Assembly (NCBI RefSeq): GCF_014205675.1
Contig: NZ_JACIIX010000007.1
Location: 124,001-188,000, forward strand
From: Novispirillum itersonii
Lineage (GTDB): Bacteria; Pseudomonadota; Alphaproteobacteria; Rhodospirillales; Rhodospirillaceae
Length of the DNA: 64,000 nucleotides
Direction: 5' to 3'
Positions 17,756-27,281 of the stretch are shown one piece after another. The notes beneath the pieces were generated by a model. The model was not told the origin of the DNA. It saw only the letters and a list, made by a program, of their open reading frames with translations, and made no database searches. Numbering within the stretch: position 1 is the stretch's first letter; every line of letters begins with the position of its first letter. The position numbers and the translations under genes were made by a program.

Positions 17756-18367
17756 TTATTCTCCGCTGGTCCCGCCGGTGGCAATGCTGGGCTCCGGGAT
17801 CACCGTTCCCACCGCCGGGGCCGGGCCGGTGTAAAAGGCGGGCCATTCCCGCTGCACCACTTCGCCTTCGGTCCGCAGGGCGTAGCAGGTGTCGAGAATT
17901 CCCGGGCGGACGTCAGAGGCCTCCTTGCGGCGTTTGCGCTCCCGGGCCGGAAAAATCGTCTGATAGGCGGTGGTGGCCAGCGGGCGCAGCAGTTCCCGCA
18001 GGTGGGTACAGCCATGGGGGCCGTCAAACAGGGTGCGGACTTCCTTGTCGAAGCCCTTGCCGATCCGCAGGCCGATCAGTCTGGAATAGGCCGGGGCGAT
18101 ATCGCCGCAGATGGTGAAGGGGCCATGATCGGTGACGGCGATGGCATCATGGATCAGCAGGTCGGTATCAACCGTGATGCGGATCCACATGCCGTGCAGC
18201 GGTTCCCCCGCTTTGATTTCTCCCCGGTCGTGGTTGGGGAAGGAATAGGTTTTGACGTCGGTCAGCGTTGCTTCGATATCCCACAGCCCATCCTCCCGCT
18301 CGTATCCGGTGCAGGTGATAGAGCGGGTATGCAGGTGCTTGCGGGGGGCCGGGGGCGGCAGGGGCAT
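17756..18367 (-). CDS. DUF2889 domain-containing protein
   Basis: 203 residues. Matches the DUF2889 pattern: RSITCTGYEREDGLWDIEATL near the N-terminus (a two-part quote of the usual opening), HDAIAVTDHGPFTICGDIAP in the middle, then HGCTHLRELLRPLATTAYQT. The family is common in proteobacteria and its biochemical role is unknown. No operon partner is evident; the neighbouring minus-strand genes are a CBS protein and a CorC-like protein 100-200 bases apart. Confidence 0.85.
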   Translation of the reverse strand: MPLPPPAPRKHLHTRSITCTGYEREDGLWDIEATLTDVKTYSFPNHDRGEIKAGEPLHGMWIRITVDTDLLIHDAIAVTDHGPFTICGDIAPAYSRLIGLRIGKGFDKEVRTLFDGPHGCTHLRELLRPLATTAYQTIFPARERKRRKEASDVRPGILDTCYALRTEGEVVQREWPAFYTGPAPAVGTVIPEPSIATGGTSGE

Positions 18368-18485
18368 GGGGAGACTCCGCTGGAAACAACGCTCCTACCC
18401 CCATACGGAAGCGACGCCGGGGCGTCAAGAGTGCCCCGACGTCAACATCCGCAGCCTTTTTTCCGGCGGATGCCGCCGCCTGCGG

Positions 18486-18935
18486 TCAGGGTCCGACGCC
18501 GTAGCTCTCTCCGGCGACGTAGAGTTCGCAGCTGCGCAGATTGTTTTCCAGCTCGGCAGTGACGAAACTGTACAGATCCCGGATCGACAGCATGCCCAGA
18601 ATACCGCCGTGCGCCGAAACCACCGGAATATGCCGGAAGCGGCGTTCCTGCATCAGCTTCAGGGCGTCCAGCGGCCGGTCATCGGGGCCGAGGGTATCCG
18701 GGTTGGCAGTCATCACCTGACCGACCGGGGTGGTCACCGGATTCAGGCCATCGGCGACAACCCGGCGGGTGATGTCCCGCTCGGTCATGATACCCAGCAG
18801 AACCGGCCCGTCGGTGACCATGACGGCGGCAATGTTGCGTTCCCGCATCAGGCGGGCGGCATCGCTGACCGGCATCCCGGCCGGGACCAGGGTCAGGGTT
18901 TGGTTCTGGATGACATCCGGGATAATTTTCGGCAT
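18486..18935 (-). CDS. Stand-alone CBS-domain pair protein
   Basis: 149 residues from the ATG at 18935, which has GGGAGGG just upstream; the frame is open to 19028 but without such a site. Two CBS domains make up the whole protein (about residues 8-65 and 75-135: VSDAARLMRERNIAAVMVTD, and DALKLMQERRFRHIPVV). Such proteins bind adenosine nucleotides and sense energy state. A 7-bp inverted repeat (18947-18963) lies right before the ribosome-binding site and might control it. Confidence 0.85.
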   Translation of the reverse strand: MPKIIPDVIQNQTLTLVPAGMPVSDAARLMRERNIAAVMVTDGPVLLGIMTERDITRRVVADGLNPVTTPVGQVMTANPDTLGPDDRPLDALKLMQERRFRHIPVVSAHGGILGMLSIRDLYSFVTAELENNLRSCELYVAGESYGVGP

Positions 18936-19130
18936 GGAACCCTCCCCGCGAAGGATCTTCGCGCAGATACTCCGGCCGATCCGGCGCCGATCGGCGGGAT
19001 GGACAGGGGCCCCGGCCCGGATGGGCATCTCACAACAGGATGGGCATCACAGGACAGTGGTGGTGGGGGGATCAGGGGCCGGGGGCGCGCCGCCAGACCC
19101 CTTCAGAATGCCGACAGGATCAGTCGGAAA

Positions 19131-20432
19131 TCAAGTATTGCGTTCATGCCGTGCCAGAACCGAAACCTTGACGGAAACAATCTGGTTCCGCTGCCGCCGC
19201 AGCACCTCAAACCGCAGACCATGGAACAGGAACACCTGCCCCTGCATCGGCAGGGACCGGGTTTCGTGCAGCAGCAGCCCGGCCAGCGTGGTGGCATCGT
19301 CGTCGGGCAGGTTCCAGTCAAATTCGCGGTTGAGGTCCCGCAGGGTGACCGAGCCGTCGATGATGTAGGATCCGTCCGGCTGCGGCCGGACCCCGGACAC
19401 CGTGACGTCATGTTCGTCGGTGATGTCGCCGACGATCTCTTCCAGAATATCCTCCAGCGTCACCACCCCTTGCAGGGTGCCGTATTCATCAATCACCAAC
19501 GCAAAATGTTCGCGGCGGCTGCGGAAGGCGTTCAGCTGATCAAGCAGGCGGGTGGAATCCGGGACAAACCACGGCGGGCTGGCAATGGCGGCAACGTCCA
19601 GCGCCTCCAGATCCCCTTCAACGGCCTGAACCGCCCGCAGCAGGGCCTTGGCATGCAGGACGCCGATGATGTTGTCCGGTTCGTCCCGCCACAGCGGCAG
19701 GCGGGTATAGGGGCTGTCCAGCGCCTGCTGGAGGATATCCTCCACCGGCAGACCGACGTCGATCGACACCAGACCCCGGCGGTGCACCATGATTTCGCTG
19801 ACATCGACATCAGCCAGATCCAGCACGCTGCGCAGCATGGCCCGTTCATGGCGGACATCGGCGTGGCGGTCGGCCAGATCCTCGGTGTGCTGGTCAATCA
19901 CCCCGCGCAGGTCGGCCAGCATCTGGGCCGGTTCATCCGGGGTGGTGCTGTCAAAACGCCCGGCGGAGCCCCCGGCGCTGCGCACCGCCCCCTTCACCGC
20001 CCAGTGCAGGACGGCGACCACCGGCCGGAAAAACCACGACAGCAGGCCGACCCACGGGGTCAGCGCCAATGCCAGCGGCACGGCATGGCGGCGGGCAATG
20101 GCACGCGGCATCAGGGTGGTGATGCCGACCAGCAGCAGGGTCATCACCGCCACCGACAGCGGCAGACCGGCCCCCTGATGCCACTGGACCAAAGCCACTG
20201 CCGCCAGTGCGGTGGCGGTGGTGTTGACCAGCGCGGTGGCGACCAGCAGGGTGCTGCTGACCCGTTCCCGCTGGTATTCCAGCAGATGGTTGACCAAGGC
20301 TGCCCGGTCGTCCCCGTCCCGCTCCAGATCCTGAAGCCGGGTCCGCGAGGCGGTGGTCAGGGCGGCGTCAGCCATACCGAGGATGGCGGACACCACCAGC
20401 AGCAGGCACAGGATGGACAGGGTCAGCAGCAT
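19131..20432 (-). CDS. CNNM/CorC-type hemolysin-family membrane protein
   Basis: 433 residues. The N-terminal third (about residues 1-150) is a DUF21/CNNM membrane domain with three to four helices. A CBS pair follows (MVHRRGLVSIDVGLPVEDI and FVPDSTRLLDQLNAF), then a C-terminal CorC_HlyC domain (DGSYIIDGSVTLRDLNREFD). VVTLEDILEEIVGDITDE is a strong family signature. Members are linked to Mg2+/Co2+ efflux or transport. In many alphaproteobacteria this gene sits next to aroB-aroK, as here, 38 bases after aroB. Confidence 0.9.
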   Translation of the reverse strand: MLLTLSILCLLLVVSAILGMADAALTTASRTRLQDLERDGDDRAALVNHLLEYQRERVSSTLLVATALVNTTATALAAVALVQWHQGAGLPLSVAVMTLLLVGITTLMPRAIARRHAVPLALALTPWVGLLSWFFRPVVAVLHWAVKGAVRSAGGSAGRFDSTTPDEPAQMLADLRGVIDQHTEDLADRHADVRHERAMLRSVLDLADVDVSEIMVHRRGLVSIDVGLPVEDILQQALDSPYTRLPLWRDEPDNIIGVLHAKALLRAVQAVEGDLEALDVAAIASPPWFVPDSTRLLDQLNAFRSRREHFALVIDEYGTLQGVVTLEDILEEIVGDITDEHDVTVSGVRPQPDGSYIIDGSVTLRDLNREFDWNLPDDDATTLAGLLLHETRSLPMQGQVFLFHGLRFEVLRRQRNQIVSVKVSVLARHERNT

Positions 20433-20470
20433 GCCGGTCTCTCCCCCGGAAAAAACACTAAAGAGTGGCC

Positions 20471-21595
20471 TCAGGCGGACACCGCCTGTTCCAGAATCCG
20501 CAGGACATCGGCCGGATCAACCTCCCGGCTGAGGAAGGACTGGCCGATGCCGCGGGCAAGGACGAAGGTAACCTTGCCGTCCTTCACCTTTTTGTCCCCG
20601 GCCATATGGTGCAGCAGGGCCTTGGCATCCATGGCGGCGCCATTGATTTTCGGCGGCACCACCGGCAGGCCGACGGTGGACAGATGCGCCCGCACCCGGC
20701 GGGCATCCTCTGCCGGGCACAGCCCCATGGCGGCGGACAGGTCAAAGGCCATCACCATGCCGACGGCCACCGCCTCGCCATGCAGCAGCGGGCCGCCATA
20801 GCCGCCCTCGGCCTCCAGCGCATGGCCGAAGGTATGACCAAGGTTCAGAAGGGCGCGGACTCCGGTTTCGGTCTCGTCGGCGGCGACCACGCGGGCCTTG
20901 GCGGTGCAGCTGGTATGGATCGCCAGCGCCAGCGGCGAGGGGGACAGCGCCACCACCTCCGGCCCGTGCAGTTCCAGCCAGTCCCAGAACGGGGCATCGT
21001 CGATCAGGCCGTATTTCGCCACCTCGGCGTATCCGGCCAGCACTTCCCGCTGCGGCAGGGTGGACAGGGTGTCGGTGTCGGCAATCACCAGACGCGGCTG
21101 GTGGAAGGTGCCGACCAGATTTTTGCCATGGCGGGTGTTGATGCCGGTTTTGCCGCCGACGCTGCTGTCCACCTGCGACAGCAGGGTGGTCGGGATCTGG
21201 ATGAAATCGACGCCGCGCAGCAGGACGGAGGCGGCAAACCCGGCCAGATCGCCGATGATGCCGCCGCCGAGGGCCACCAGCAGGGTGGTCCGTTCACAGC
21301 GGGCGTCCAGCATGGCGTTCAGCACGGTTTCCAGCGTGCCGAAGCTTTTGCTCTGTTCCCCGGCGGCGACGATCAGGTGGTGAACGTTGAACCCGGCGGC
21401 GGTCAGGCTGAACTGCACCCGGCCCAGATAGAGCGGCGCGACATTCTCATCGGTCAGGATAAAGGCGGTGCGGCCCCGGGCCACCGGCAGGGCCAGTTCC
21501 CCGACCCGGTCAATCAGCCCCGGTCCGGTCAGGATGTCATAGGACCGGTCGGCGGAGTCTCCGTCAAGGGCAACACGCAGGGTCTGGTAAGTCAT
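20471..21595 (-). CDS. aroB: 3-dehydroquinate synthase
   Basis: 374 residues. Second step of the shikimate pathway, NAD- and metal-dependent. Seen: [39 protein letters not shown], the substrate loop [18 protein letters not shown], and metal ligands in [17 protein letters not shown] and [12 protein letters not shown]. Coupled to aroK by a 4-base overlap. Confidence 0.97.
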   Translation of the reverse strand: MTYQTLRVALDGDSADRSYDILTGPGLIDRVGELALPVARGRTAFILTDENVAPLYLGRVQFSLTAAGFNVHHLIVAAGEQSKSFGTLETVLNAMLDARCERTTLLVALGGGIIGDLAGFAASVLLRGVDFIQIPTTLLSQVDSSVGGKTGINTRHGKNLVGTFHQPRLVIADTDTLSTLPQREVLAGYAEVAKYGLIDDAPFWDWLELHGPEVVALSPSPLALAIHTSCTAKARVVAADETETGVRALLNLGHTFGHALEAEGGYGGPLLHGEAVAVGMVMAFDLSAAMGLCPAEDARRVRAHLSTVGLPVVPPKINGAAMDAKALLHHMAGDKKVKDGKVTFVLARGIGQSFLSREVDPADVLRILEQAVSA

Positions 21596-22215
21596 TCGGA
21601 CGGTCCTCGGGCAGGCATCAGCAGGGGGTGGCCAAGATGGGTTTCAAGGGCGGCCTGAACACGGTCGCAGGTGGCATCGGGGCTTTCATCAACCAGTGGC
21701 ACGATCACGTCGGCCTCGGCATAGACCGGATAGCGCCGCTCCATCAGATCCCCGAGGATGGCGCGGGGGTCGCCCTGATTGAGCAGCGGGCGGTGGGACC
21801 GTCCGGCGGTGCGGCTGACCAGCAGATCGAGGCTGGCCTTCAGCCAGATCGAGGTGGCGGAGCTGCGGATCAGGGCGCGGGTGTTGGCATTCATGAAAGC
21901 GCCGCCGCCGGTCGCCAGCACGCAGACCGGGCCTTCCAGCAGGCGGGAGATCACCTTGGCCTCCCCTTCGCGGAAGGCGGCCTCGCCGAAGCGGGCAAAA
22001 AAATCGGCGATGGTGAAACCGGCGGCGTTCTCGATGGCGGTATCGGCATCGATGAACGGAACCCCCAGCCGGGCCGCCAGCCGTTTTCCGATCACGCTTT
22101 TCCCCGCCCCCATCAGGCCGACCATGGTGACGGTGCGTTCCAGCGGCTGCGGCACGGCGCTGAACGTCGGCGGAAGTGGCGATGCGGGGGGCAGGGTTGG
22201 CGGCAGGTCGGTCAT
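21592..22215 (-). CDS. aroK: Shikimate kinase
   Basis: 207 residues; the kinase core begins near residue 27. Walker [16 protein letters not shown] is at about residues 33-47, then [13 protein letters not shown] (substrate-binding Asp), [13 protein letters not shown], and [12 protein letters not shown]. It phosphorylates shikimate at the 3-OH. First gene of the aroK-aroB pair on the minus strand; the N-terminal 25 residues are a proline-rich extension. Confidence 0.96.
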   Translation of the reverse strand: MTDLPPTLPPASPLPPTFSAVPQPLERTVTMVGLMGAGKSVIGKRLAARLGVPFIDADTAIENAAGFTIADFFARFGEAAFREGEAKVISRLLEGPVCVLATGGGAFMNANTRALIRSSATSIWLKASLDLLVSRTAGRSHRPLLNQGDPRAILGDLMERRYPVYAEADVIVPLVDESPDATCDRVQAALETHLGHPLLMPARGPSE

Positions 22216-22386
22216 CAGCGGGGAATCCCGGTTCAGGAGAAAGGGCTTACCATGCGTTGCACCGGAAGGGACCCGGCGTTAAACTGCCCCCGGAATGCCA
22301 CAGTCTTCGTCCACAGTCCAAGGCCATGGTGTGCCACTGGGGTCTGAAAACCGGGGGTCAGTGGCCGACGGAACAGGGTCCCGGCG

Positions 22387-22417
22387 GCGGTGCACGGGCA
22401 TAAAGGCCGTGCACCGC
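22387..22417. other. Perfect hairpin in the aroK / small-protein divergent gap
   Basis: GCGGTGCACGG and CCGTGCACCGC form an 11-bp perfect stem with an 8-9-base loop. No T run follows. It lies just before the promoter-like sequence at 22420-22448. The rest of the 375-base gap holds nothing else recognisable. Confidence 0.5.
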
Positions 22418-22419
22418 GC

Positions 22420-22448
22420 TTGTACCGCGTTGGAAGGGCTTCTGTAAA
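22420..22448 (+). promoter_or_regulatory. Possible promoter for the 22591 small gene
   Basis: TTGTAC, a 17-base spacer, TGTAAA; in the right direction for the gene pair at 22591 and 22712. The leader would be about 135 bases. Confidence 0.35.
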
Positions 22449-22590
22449 CTGCGTCGCGGCATCCCGGCGGGGGGATGGTGGGCGGCGGCGGGATCGGTAT
22501 GGACTGTGGCGGCAGGGTTTTCCGGGAAACCGGGGCCGTGATAGACTTGGCGCCGGAAGGCTTCTTTTTTGACATTGGGTGGCAGACCTC

Positions 22591-22731
22591 ATGGCATTTA
22601 TGACTCGTGCGGCATTGATTATGGTTCTGGTTCTGGTGGTCGGGGGCGTCGGCTTCCTGGCGACGTGGGACATGCCGCCGCCCTCAGCTCATGTGGAAAA
22701 GGTGATTCCGAATGACCGTTTCAAGCGCTGA
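22591..22731 (+). CDS. 46-residue single-pass membrane protein
   Basis: A short ORF: start MAFMTRAALIMVLVLVVGG, one transmembrane helix (about residues 6-25), then a small periplasmic tail with PPPSAHVEKVIPNDRFKR. Its last 20 bases overlap the start of the next gene, which is good evidence for translational coupling and thus for a real gene. Similar tiny proteins occur at this spot in other Rhodospirillales as far as I recall. Function unknown. Confidence 0.65.
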   Translation: MAFMTRAALIMVLVLVVGGVGFLATWDMPPPSAHVEKVIPNDRFKR

Positions 22732-24616
22732 CACCGGGATGACCGGCCGTCCGGCCCGGCGGGCGCTCACAGCCATTCTGTTTGCCGCTGCGGTGATGTC
22801 AGCCACGGGGGGGGCGCAGGCCCAGTCCTCCGGGCCGATTCAGCTGTTCCCGGGGGCGGTCGGCTCTTCCGCTGATCCCGCCCCGGTGACGAAAGAGGTG
22901 CAGGCAGGCCCCGGTGCGGTGACCCCCGCCGTTTCCACGCAGCCGTTTACGGTGACATCCCCGCCGCCCGCCGCAACCGGGCGGGACGGAATTGTTGTGA
23001 CCGATGTGGTGGCCCTCAGCCCGGACGCGGTCGGCACCCTGTCGACCAAGACCGGCGGGCTGCAACAGGATATGTGGACCGGCACCTCGCGCACGGCGGC
23101 GGTGCGCCTGCTGTCGGCGCTGCCGGTGACCGCGCTGTCTCCGGCGCGTCAGGAGATTGCGGCCCGTCTGCTGCTGTCGGCGGCCCAGCCCCCGGCCGGG
23201 GCCGGACAGCCGACCCTGCTGGAGCTGCGGCTGTCTGCCCTGCTGACCATGGGCCAGACCGAGGCGGTGCGCACGCTGGCCAAGGGCATCACCGGGCCGG
23301 GCCGGACGGAGGCGGTGGAACGCGCCGTTGTTGACAGTCTGCTGATTGATGGCCGTCTCGACGAGGCCTGTAAGGCGGTTGAGGGCGGGCTGGCGGCTTA
23401 TCCGGGCAGCTACTGGCAGAAGGCCTCGGCGTTCTGTCTGTACCGCTCCGGCCGGACGGAGCAGGCCAATATTCAGGTCACCCTGCTGCGCGAGGACAAG
23501 GTTGATGACCCGGCCTTCCTGTGGGCGGCGGAGCAGATGTCGGGTCTGAAGGGTCCGGCGCTGTCCGGGTTCCAGAAGCCGTCGCCGCTGACGGTGGCGA
23601 TGATCCGGGAAACCGGCCGCCCCTATCCGAACGGAACCCTGACCGATGCCGCGCCATGGATGACGCGGGCGATTGTGCTGGGCACGAAAACTGATCCTTC
23701 CGTGCGGTTCTCCGCCGGACAGATGGCGGTGGCCGGGGGCAGCCTGTCGGCGGCGGAGCTGGTGGCGCTGTATACCTCCACCGGCTTCAACGATGCCGAT
23801 TATGCCCGCCCGGTGACGGATCTGGTCAACGATGGCAGCGGCAAGGCGGCGGCGGTGATGTACCAGATGGTGCAGCGCCAGACTGCCCCGGCCCAGAAGG
23901 CAGAATGGATTGCCCGGGCGATGGATCAGGCGGTCCGGACCGGGCAGGAACTGGTGGTGGCGCAGGTGTATGCGCCGCTGGTGCGCGATCTTCAGCCGGA
24001 ACCGTCGCTGACCGGTTTTCTGCCGGTGGCGGTGCGGATTCTGCTGGGGGCCGGTCTGACTGAGGACGCCCAGCGGTGGGTCCGTCTCGGGCAGGATCTG
24101 GCCGGGCGGGGCGATGCCAGCGCGGCGGCCCAGCTGGATTCGGTCTGGCTGCTGCGCCGTCTGGCGGTGCCGTCGGGCCTGTCGCACTGGTCGCCGCAGG
24201 AATATGAGAACTGGCGGGCGGCGATGACCCGGTCAGTCGAAACCCGGCTGATGCTGAAGGGCAGCAAGGTGCCGACCACCCAGATGGCTGACCGGTTGCA
24301 GGCGCGGGGCATTGCCCTGTTGCAGGCCACCGGCGAAGCGGTGTCCGCCGATGACTGGGCGCTGCTGTGGGGTGGCCCGGCGGTGGACGAGGCGAAAGCC
24401 CCGTCGGCGGCGCGGTCCTCGGCCCTGTCGGCGGCGGTGCTGAACAAGCGTCTGGCCGAAGGGGTGGCGCTGTCGCTGCTGGTGCAGGATACCGCCCCGA
24501 CAGCGCAGGTGTCGGATGTCGCGGTGGCGCAGGCGGTGGAGTCCCTCCGTCGTCTGGGACAGGATCCGCTGTCGCGGCGTCTGGCGATCGAGGCGGCCCT
24601 CTCTGCCGGGCTGTAA
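22712..24616 (+). CDS. Large exported helical-repeat protein, unknown function
   Basis: 634 residues. A Sec signal peptide is seen (ALTAILFAAAVMSATGGAQA, cleavage near residue 38). Then a Pro/Thr-rich linker (about 40-100), then alpha-helical repeats of TPR/Sel1-like character such as LLIDGRLDEACKAVEGGLA and FCLYRSGRTEQANIQVTLL. No catalytic motif is recognised. It is coupled to the small membrane protein before it and lies 6 bases before xerD, between aroKB and xerD. A periplasmic scaffold or assembly role would fit helical repeats, but this is inference only. Confidence 0.8.
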   Translation: MTVSSADTGMTGRPARRALTAILFAAAVMSATGGAQAQSSGPIQLFPGAVGSSADPAPVTKEVQAGPGAVTPAVSTQPFTVTSPPPAATGRDGIVVTDVVALSPDAVGTLSTKTGGLQQDMWTGTSRTAAVRLLSALPVTALSPARQEIAARLLLSAAQPPAGAGQPTLLELRLSALLTMGQTEAVRTLAKGITGPGRTEAVERAVVDSLLIDGRLDEACKAVEGGLAAYPGSYWQKASAFCLYRSGRTEQANIQVTLLREDKVDDPAFLWAAEQMSGLKGPALSGFQKPSPLTVAMIRETGRPYPNGTLTDAAPWMTRAIVLGTKTDPSVRFSAGQMAVAGGSLSAAELVALYTSTGFNDADYARPVTDLVNDGSGKAAAVMYQMVQRQTAPAQKAEWIARAMDQAVRTGQELVVAQVYAPLVRDLQPEPSLTGFLPVAVRILLGAGLTEDAQRWVRLGQDLAGRGDASAAAQLDSVWLLRRLAVPSGLSHWSPQEYENWRAAMTRSVETRLMLKGSKVPTTQMADRLQARGIALLQATGEAVSADDWALLWGGPAVDEAKAPSAARSSALSAAVLNKRLAEGVALSLLVQDTAPTAQVSDVAVAQAVESLRRLGQDPLSRRLAIEAALSAGL

Positions 24617-24622
24617 CCGCTG

Positions 24623-25552
24623 ATGATGGGCGCTGCGCCGCTGGAGGCGTTTCTGGAAATGATGGTGGTGGAGCGCGGGTCCAGCCCGCGCACCATCGAC
24701 GCCTACCGGCGGGATCTGACGGACTTCTTCGGCTCCCTGCGCGGAGAGGATCCGGTACAGGCCCCGGCGGAGGCCCTGCGCCGTTATGTGCAGGGGCTGG
24801 ATGCCGCCGGGCTGGCCCCCCGCACGGCGGCGCGGCGGATTTCCGCCCTGCGGCAGTTTTACCGGTTTCTGCTGGGCGAAGGGCGACGGCGGGATGATCC
24901 GACGGCGCTGCTCGATACGCCGCAGCTGGGGCGGCCGCTGCCAAAATTCCTGACCGAGGAGGAGACCGCGCGGCTGCTGGCGGTGGTTGCCGCCGGGGAG
25001 GACCCGGACAGTCTGCGCCGCCGGGCGCTGCTGGAACTGCTGTATGCCGCCGGGCTGCGCGTCAGCGAACTGGTCGGTCTGCCGCTGTCCTCCGTCTCCC
25101 GCGATCAGCCGACGCTGATCGTGATGGGGAAGGGCGGCAAAGAGCGGCTGGTGCCGCTGACTGAAGCGGCGCGGGCGGCGGTGAAGGCCTATCTGCCGCA
25201 TCGCCGGGTGTTTTTCCCGAAGGGAGCCCGGGACAGCCGCTGGCTGTTTCCGTCCCCCCGGGCACAGGAAGGGCATCTGACCCGCGACGGGTTTTTCAAG
25301 ATGCTGTCGCAGATCGGGGTGCAGGCGGGGATTCCGCCGTCGCGGCTGTCCCCCCATGTGCTGCGGCATACCTTTGCCACCCATCTGCTGGCCCATAACG
25401 CCGACCTGCGCAGTGTGCAGCAGATGCTGGGTCATTCCGACATCGCCACCACCGAACTCTACACCCACGTTCTCGATGACCGGCTGCGGGCAACGGTGCA
25501 GTCCTCGCACCCGCTGGCAAAGCTGCTCAGGAAAGGCCCAGCCGGATCCTGA
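24623..25552 (+). CDS. xerD: Tyrosine recombinase XerD
   Basis: 309 residues. With XerC it resolves chromosome dimers at dif. N-terminal SAM-like domain (about residues 5-90: LEMMVVERGSSPRTIDAYRRD) and C-terminal catalytic domain. Catalytic residues seen: Arg in AAGLRVSELVGL, Lys in GKGGKERLVPL, HxxR in SPHVLRHTFATHLLA, His in MLGHSDIATTE, and the nucleophile in ELYTHV. The 3' end overlaps the convergent gluQ gene by 26 bases. Confidence 0.95.
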   Translation: MMGAAPLEAFLEMMVVERGSSPRTIDAYRRDLTDFFGSLRGEDPVQAPAEALRRYVQGLDAAGLAPRTAARRISALRQFYRFLLGEGRRRDDPTALLDTPQLGRPLPKFLTEEETARLLAVVAAGEDPDSLRRRALLELLYAAGLRVSELVGLPLSSVSRDQPTLIVMGKGGKERLVPLTEAARAAVKAYLPHRRVFFPKGARDSRWLFPSPRAQEGHLTRDGFFKMLSQIGVQAGIPPSRLSPHVLRHTFATHLLAHNADLRSVQQMLGHSDIATTELYTHVLDDRLRATVQSSHPLAKLLRKGPAGS

Positions 25553-26366
25553 CCTCCGCCGGGCTGATCCCGTCGGCCCGCAGGCTGCGCAGGGTCAGCG
25601 CCCGGTCCCGCTTGGCGTAGCGTTTGCCGTCCGGGCCGCACAGCAGCGGATGGTGGGCATACTCCGGCACCGGCAGCCCGAACAGCGCCTGCAACAGCCG
25701 GTGGATATGGGTGGCGGCAAACAGGTCGGTCCCCCGGGTGATCAGGGTGATCCCCTGCACGGCATCATCCAGCGTCACCGCCAGATGATAGCTGGTCGGC
25801 GTATCCTTGCGGGCCAGCACCACATCGCCGAACAGTTCCGGCGTTGCCTGCTGCCACCCGGCATCCGCATCGTGCCAGCGCAGGCCGGATCCGGCCCGGC
25901 GGCGGGCTTCGGTCATATCCAGCCGCAGGGCATAGGGCTCTCCGGCGGCGATACGCTCCGCCCGTTCGGTGGCGGAGCGATGGCGGCAGGTGCCGGGGTA
26001 CAGCGGCCCGTCCGGCCCGTGCGGGGCGCGGTGGATATCGCCGATCTCCGCCAGAATCTCTTTGCGGGTGCAGAAACAGGGATACAGCAGGCCCTGACCG
26101 GTGAGGGCGGTGATGGCGCGGGTATAGTCCTCCAGATGCTGCGACTGCCGTCGCACCGGCTGCGGCCAGTCCAGCCCCAGCCAGCGCAGGTCTTCTTCCA
26201 CCGCGTCGCAAAATTCCGCCGTGCAGCGGGTGGCGTCAATGTCTTCCAGCCGCAGCAGGAAGGTGCCGTCCGGCCCGGCCGCCGCTGCGGCGCGGCAGGC
26301 GGAATAGGCATGGCCCAGATGCAGGAAGCCGGTCGGACTGGGGGCAAAGCGGGTGATGTGCGGCAT
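25527..26366 (-). CDS. gluQ: Glutamyl-Q tRNA(Asp) synthetase
   Basis: 279 residues from the ATG at 26366 (family start PHITRFAPSPTGFLHLGHA). It resembles the catalytic half of GluRS without the anticodon-binding domain. It puts glutamate on queuosine of tRNA-Asp. Class I motifs: HLGH and a KMSKS variant GKRYAKRDRA. The zinc site of the family is present: CFC, then Tyr and Cys in LYPGTCRH. The queuosine precursor genes queC, queD and queE lie 30 kb away in this window. Convergent with xerD, overlapping it by 26 bases. Confidence 0.95.
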   Translation of the reverse strand: MPHITRFAPSPTGFLHLGHAYSACRAAAAAGPDGTFLLRLEDIDATRCTAEFCDAVEEDLRWLGLDWPQPVRRQSQHLEDYTRAITALTGQGLLYPCFCTRKEILAEIGDIHRAPHGPDGPLYPGTCRHRSATERAERIAAGEPYALRLDMTEARRRAGSGLRWHDADAGWQQATPELFGDVVLARKDTPTSYHLAVTLDDAVQGITLITRGTDLFAATHIHRLLQALFGLPVPEYAHHPLLCGPDGKRYAKRDRALTLRSLRADGISPAEVRIRLGLS

Positions 26367-26552
26367 CGGAAACCGGGAGTGAGGCGGAGAGGGGCGGACT
26401 GTAACCGAACTTTGACAAGAAAAGTATCCGCAGGCACCATGAAACACCGTATCGTGACCAAGGTTCCGATCCTGTACCGCGTATCCGTACTGTTGCCGCG
26501 TACCGCCTGACTCCAGATCACCGGCCGCCTGTGCCGGGTGAAAGGGGACGCT

Positions 26553-27164
26553 GTGTTAAGGACGATGTCGTGCGATCCGGTTGCCGCCTGCCGTGAGGCG
26601 GAGCGAAGTCCGCCGCCCTCGCTGGCGGCGCTGGTTCTGAACGCGGATTTCCGCCCGCTCAGTTATTTTCCGCTGTCCCTGTGGCCGTGGCAGGATGCGG
26701 TGAAGGCGGTTTTTCTGGGGCGGGTCAGTGTGGTGTCGGAATACGACCGCGTGATCCATTCCCCCCGGCAGGAGATCCGGCTGCCCAGCGTGATCGCGCT
26801 GAAGGATTATGTTCCGGTGGCCCGCCGCCCGGCCTTCACCCGTTACAATGTGTTCCTGCGCGATCAGTTCCGCTGTCAGTACTGCGGCGCCCGCTTTTCC
26901 TCCCATGACCTGACCTTTGACCATGTGATCCCGCGTTCGCGCGGTGGCCTGACCGGCTGGAGCAACGTGGTTGCCGCCTGCGCCCCCTGCAACATGCGCA
27001 AGGCCAACCGCACCCCGGAGGAAGCCGCGATGCCGCTGATCCGGGCCCCGCTGGTGCCGTCCAGCTGGCAGCTTCAGGAATATGGCCGGATCTTTCCCCC
27101 CAATCACCTGCATGAAAGCTGGCGGGATTATCTGTACTGGGACAGCGAGCTGGACCGGACGTAG
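26553..27164 (+). CDS. HNH endonuclease family protein
   Basis: 203 residues from a GTG at 26553, chosen because AAAGGGG lies 6 bases upstream; GTG 26538 and ATG 26565 are alternatives. The HNH domain has two zinc-type CxxC pairs: FRCQYCGARFSS and CAPCNMRK, around the catalytic TFDHVIPRSRGG. The N-terminal half (ALVLNADFRPLSYFPLSLW) is the typical start of a widespread, chromosomally conserved alphaproteobacterial HNH protein. It is not obviously part of a phage or restriction unit here. Confidence 0.85.
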   Translation: MLRTMSCDPVAACREAERSPPPSLAALVLNADFRPLSYFPLSLWPWQDAVKAVFLGRVSVVSEYDRVIHSPRQEIRLPSVIALKDYVPVARRPAFTRYNVFLRDQFRCQYCGARFSSHDLTFDHVIPRSRGGLTGWSNVVAACAPCNMRKANRTPEEAAMPLIRAPLVPSSWQLQEYGRIFPPNHLHESWRDYLYWDSELDRT

Positions 27165-27170
27165 AGCCCC

Positions 27171-27218
27171 GGTTTCCGGTGTCCCCAGTTTCCGGTGTCC
27201 CGAGTTTCCGGCATCTCT
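27171..27218. repeat. Three tandem 16-bp imperfect repeats
   Basis: Three consecutive units starting at 27171, 27187 and 27203, each with the core GTTTCCGG; the first two are nearly identical and the third diverges in its second half. They lie right after the HNH gene. Confidence 0.6.
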
Positions 27219-27281
27219 GGCATTTTGCCGGATCCGTCCCACCTGTTAGCATCAGGGCGCTTTTGGGACGGAGGACTGTCG

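Noticed and set aside
18252-20801. 849-codon open frame on the plus strand
   Set aside because: It is antisense to the DUF2889, CBS, CorC-like and aroB genes; high GC opens long opposite frames. The translation is low-complexity (Gln, Gly, Arg, His) without family features.
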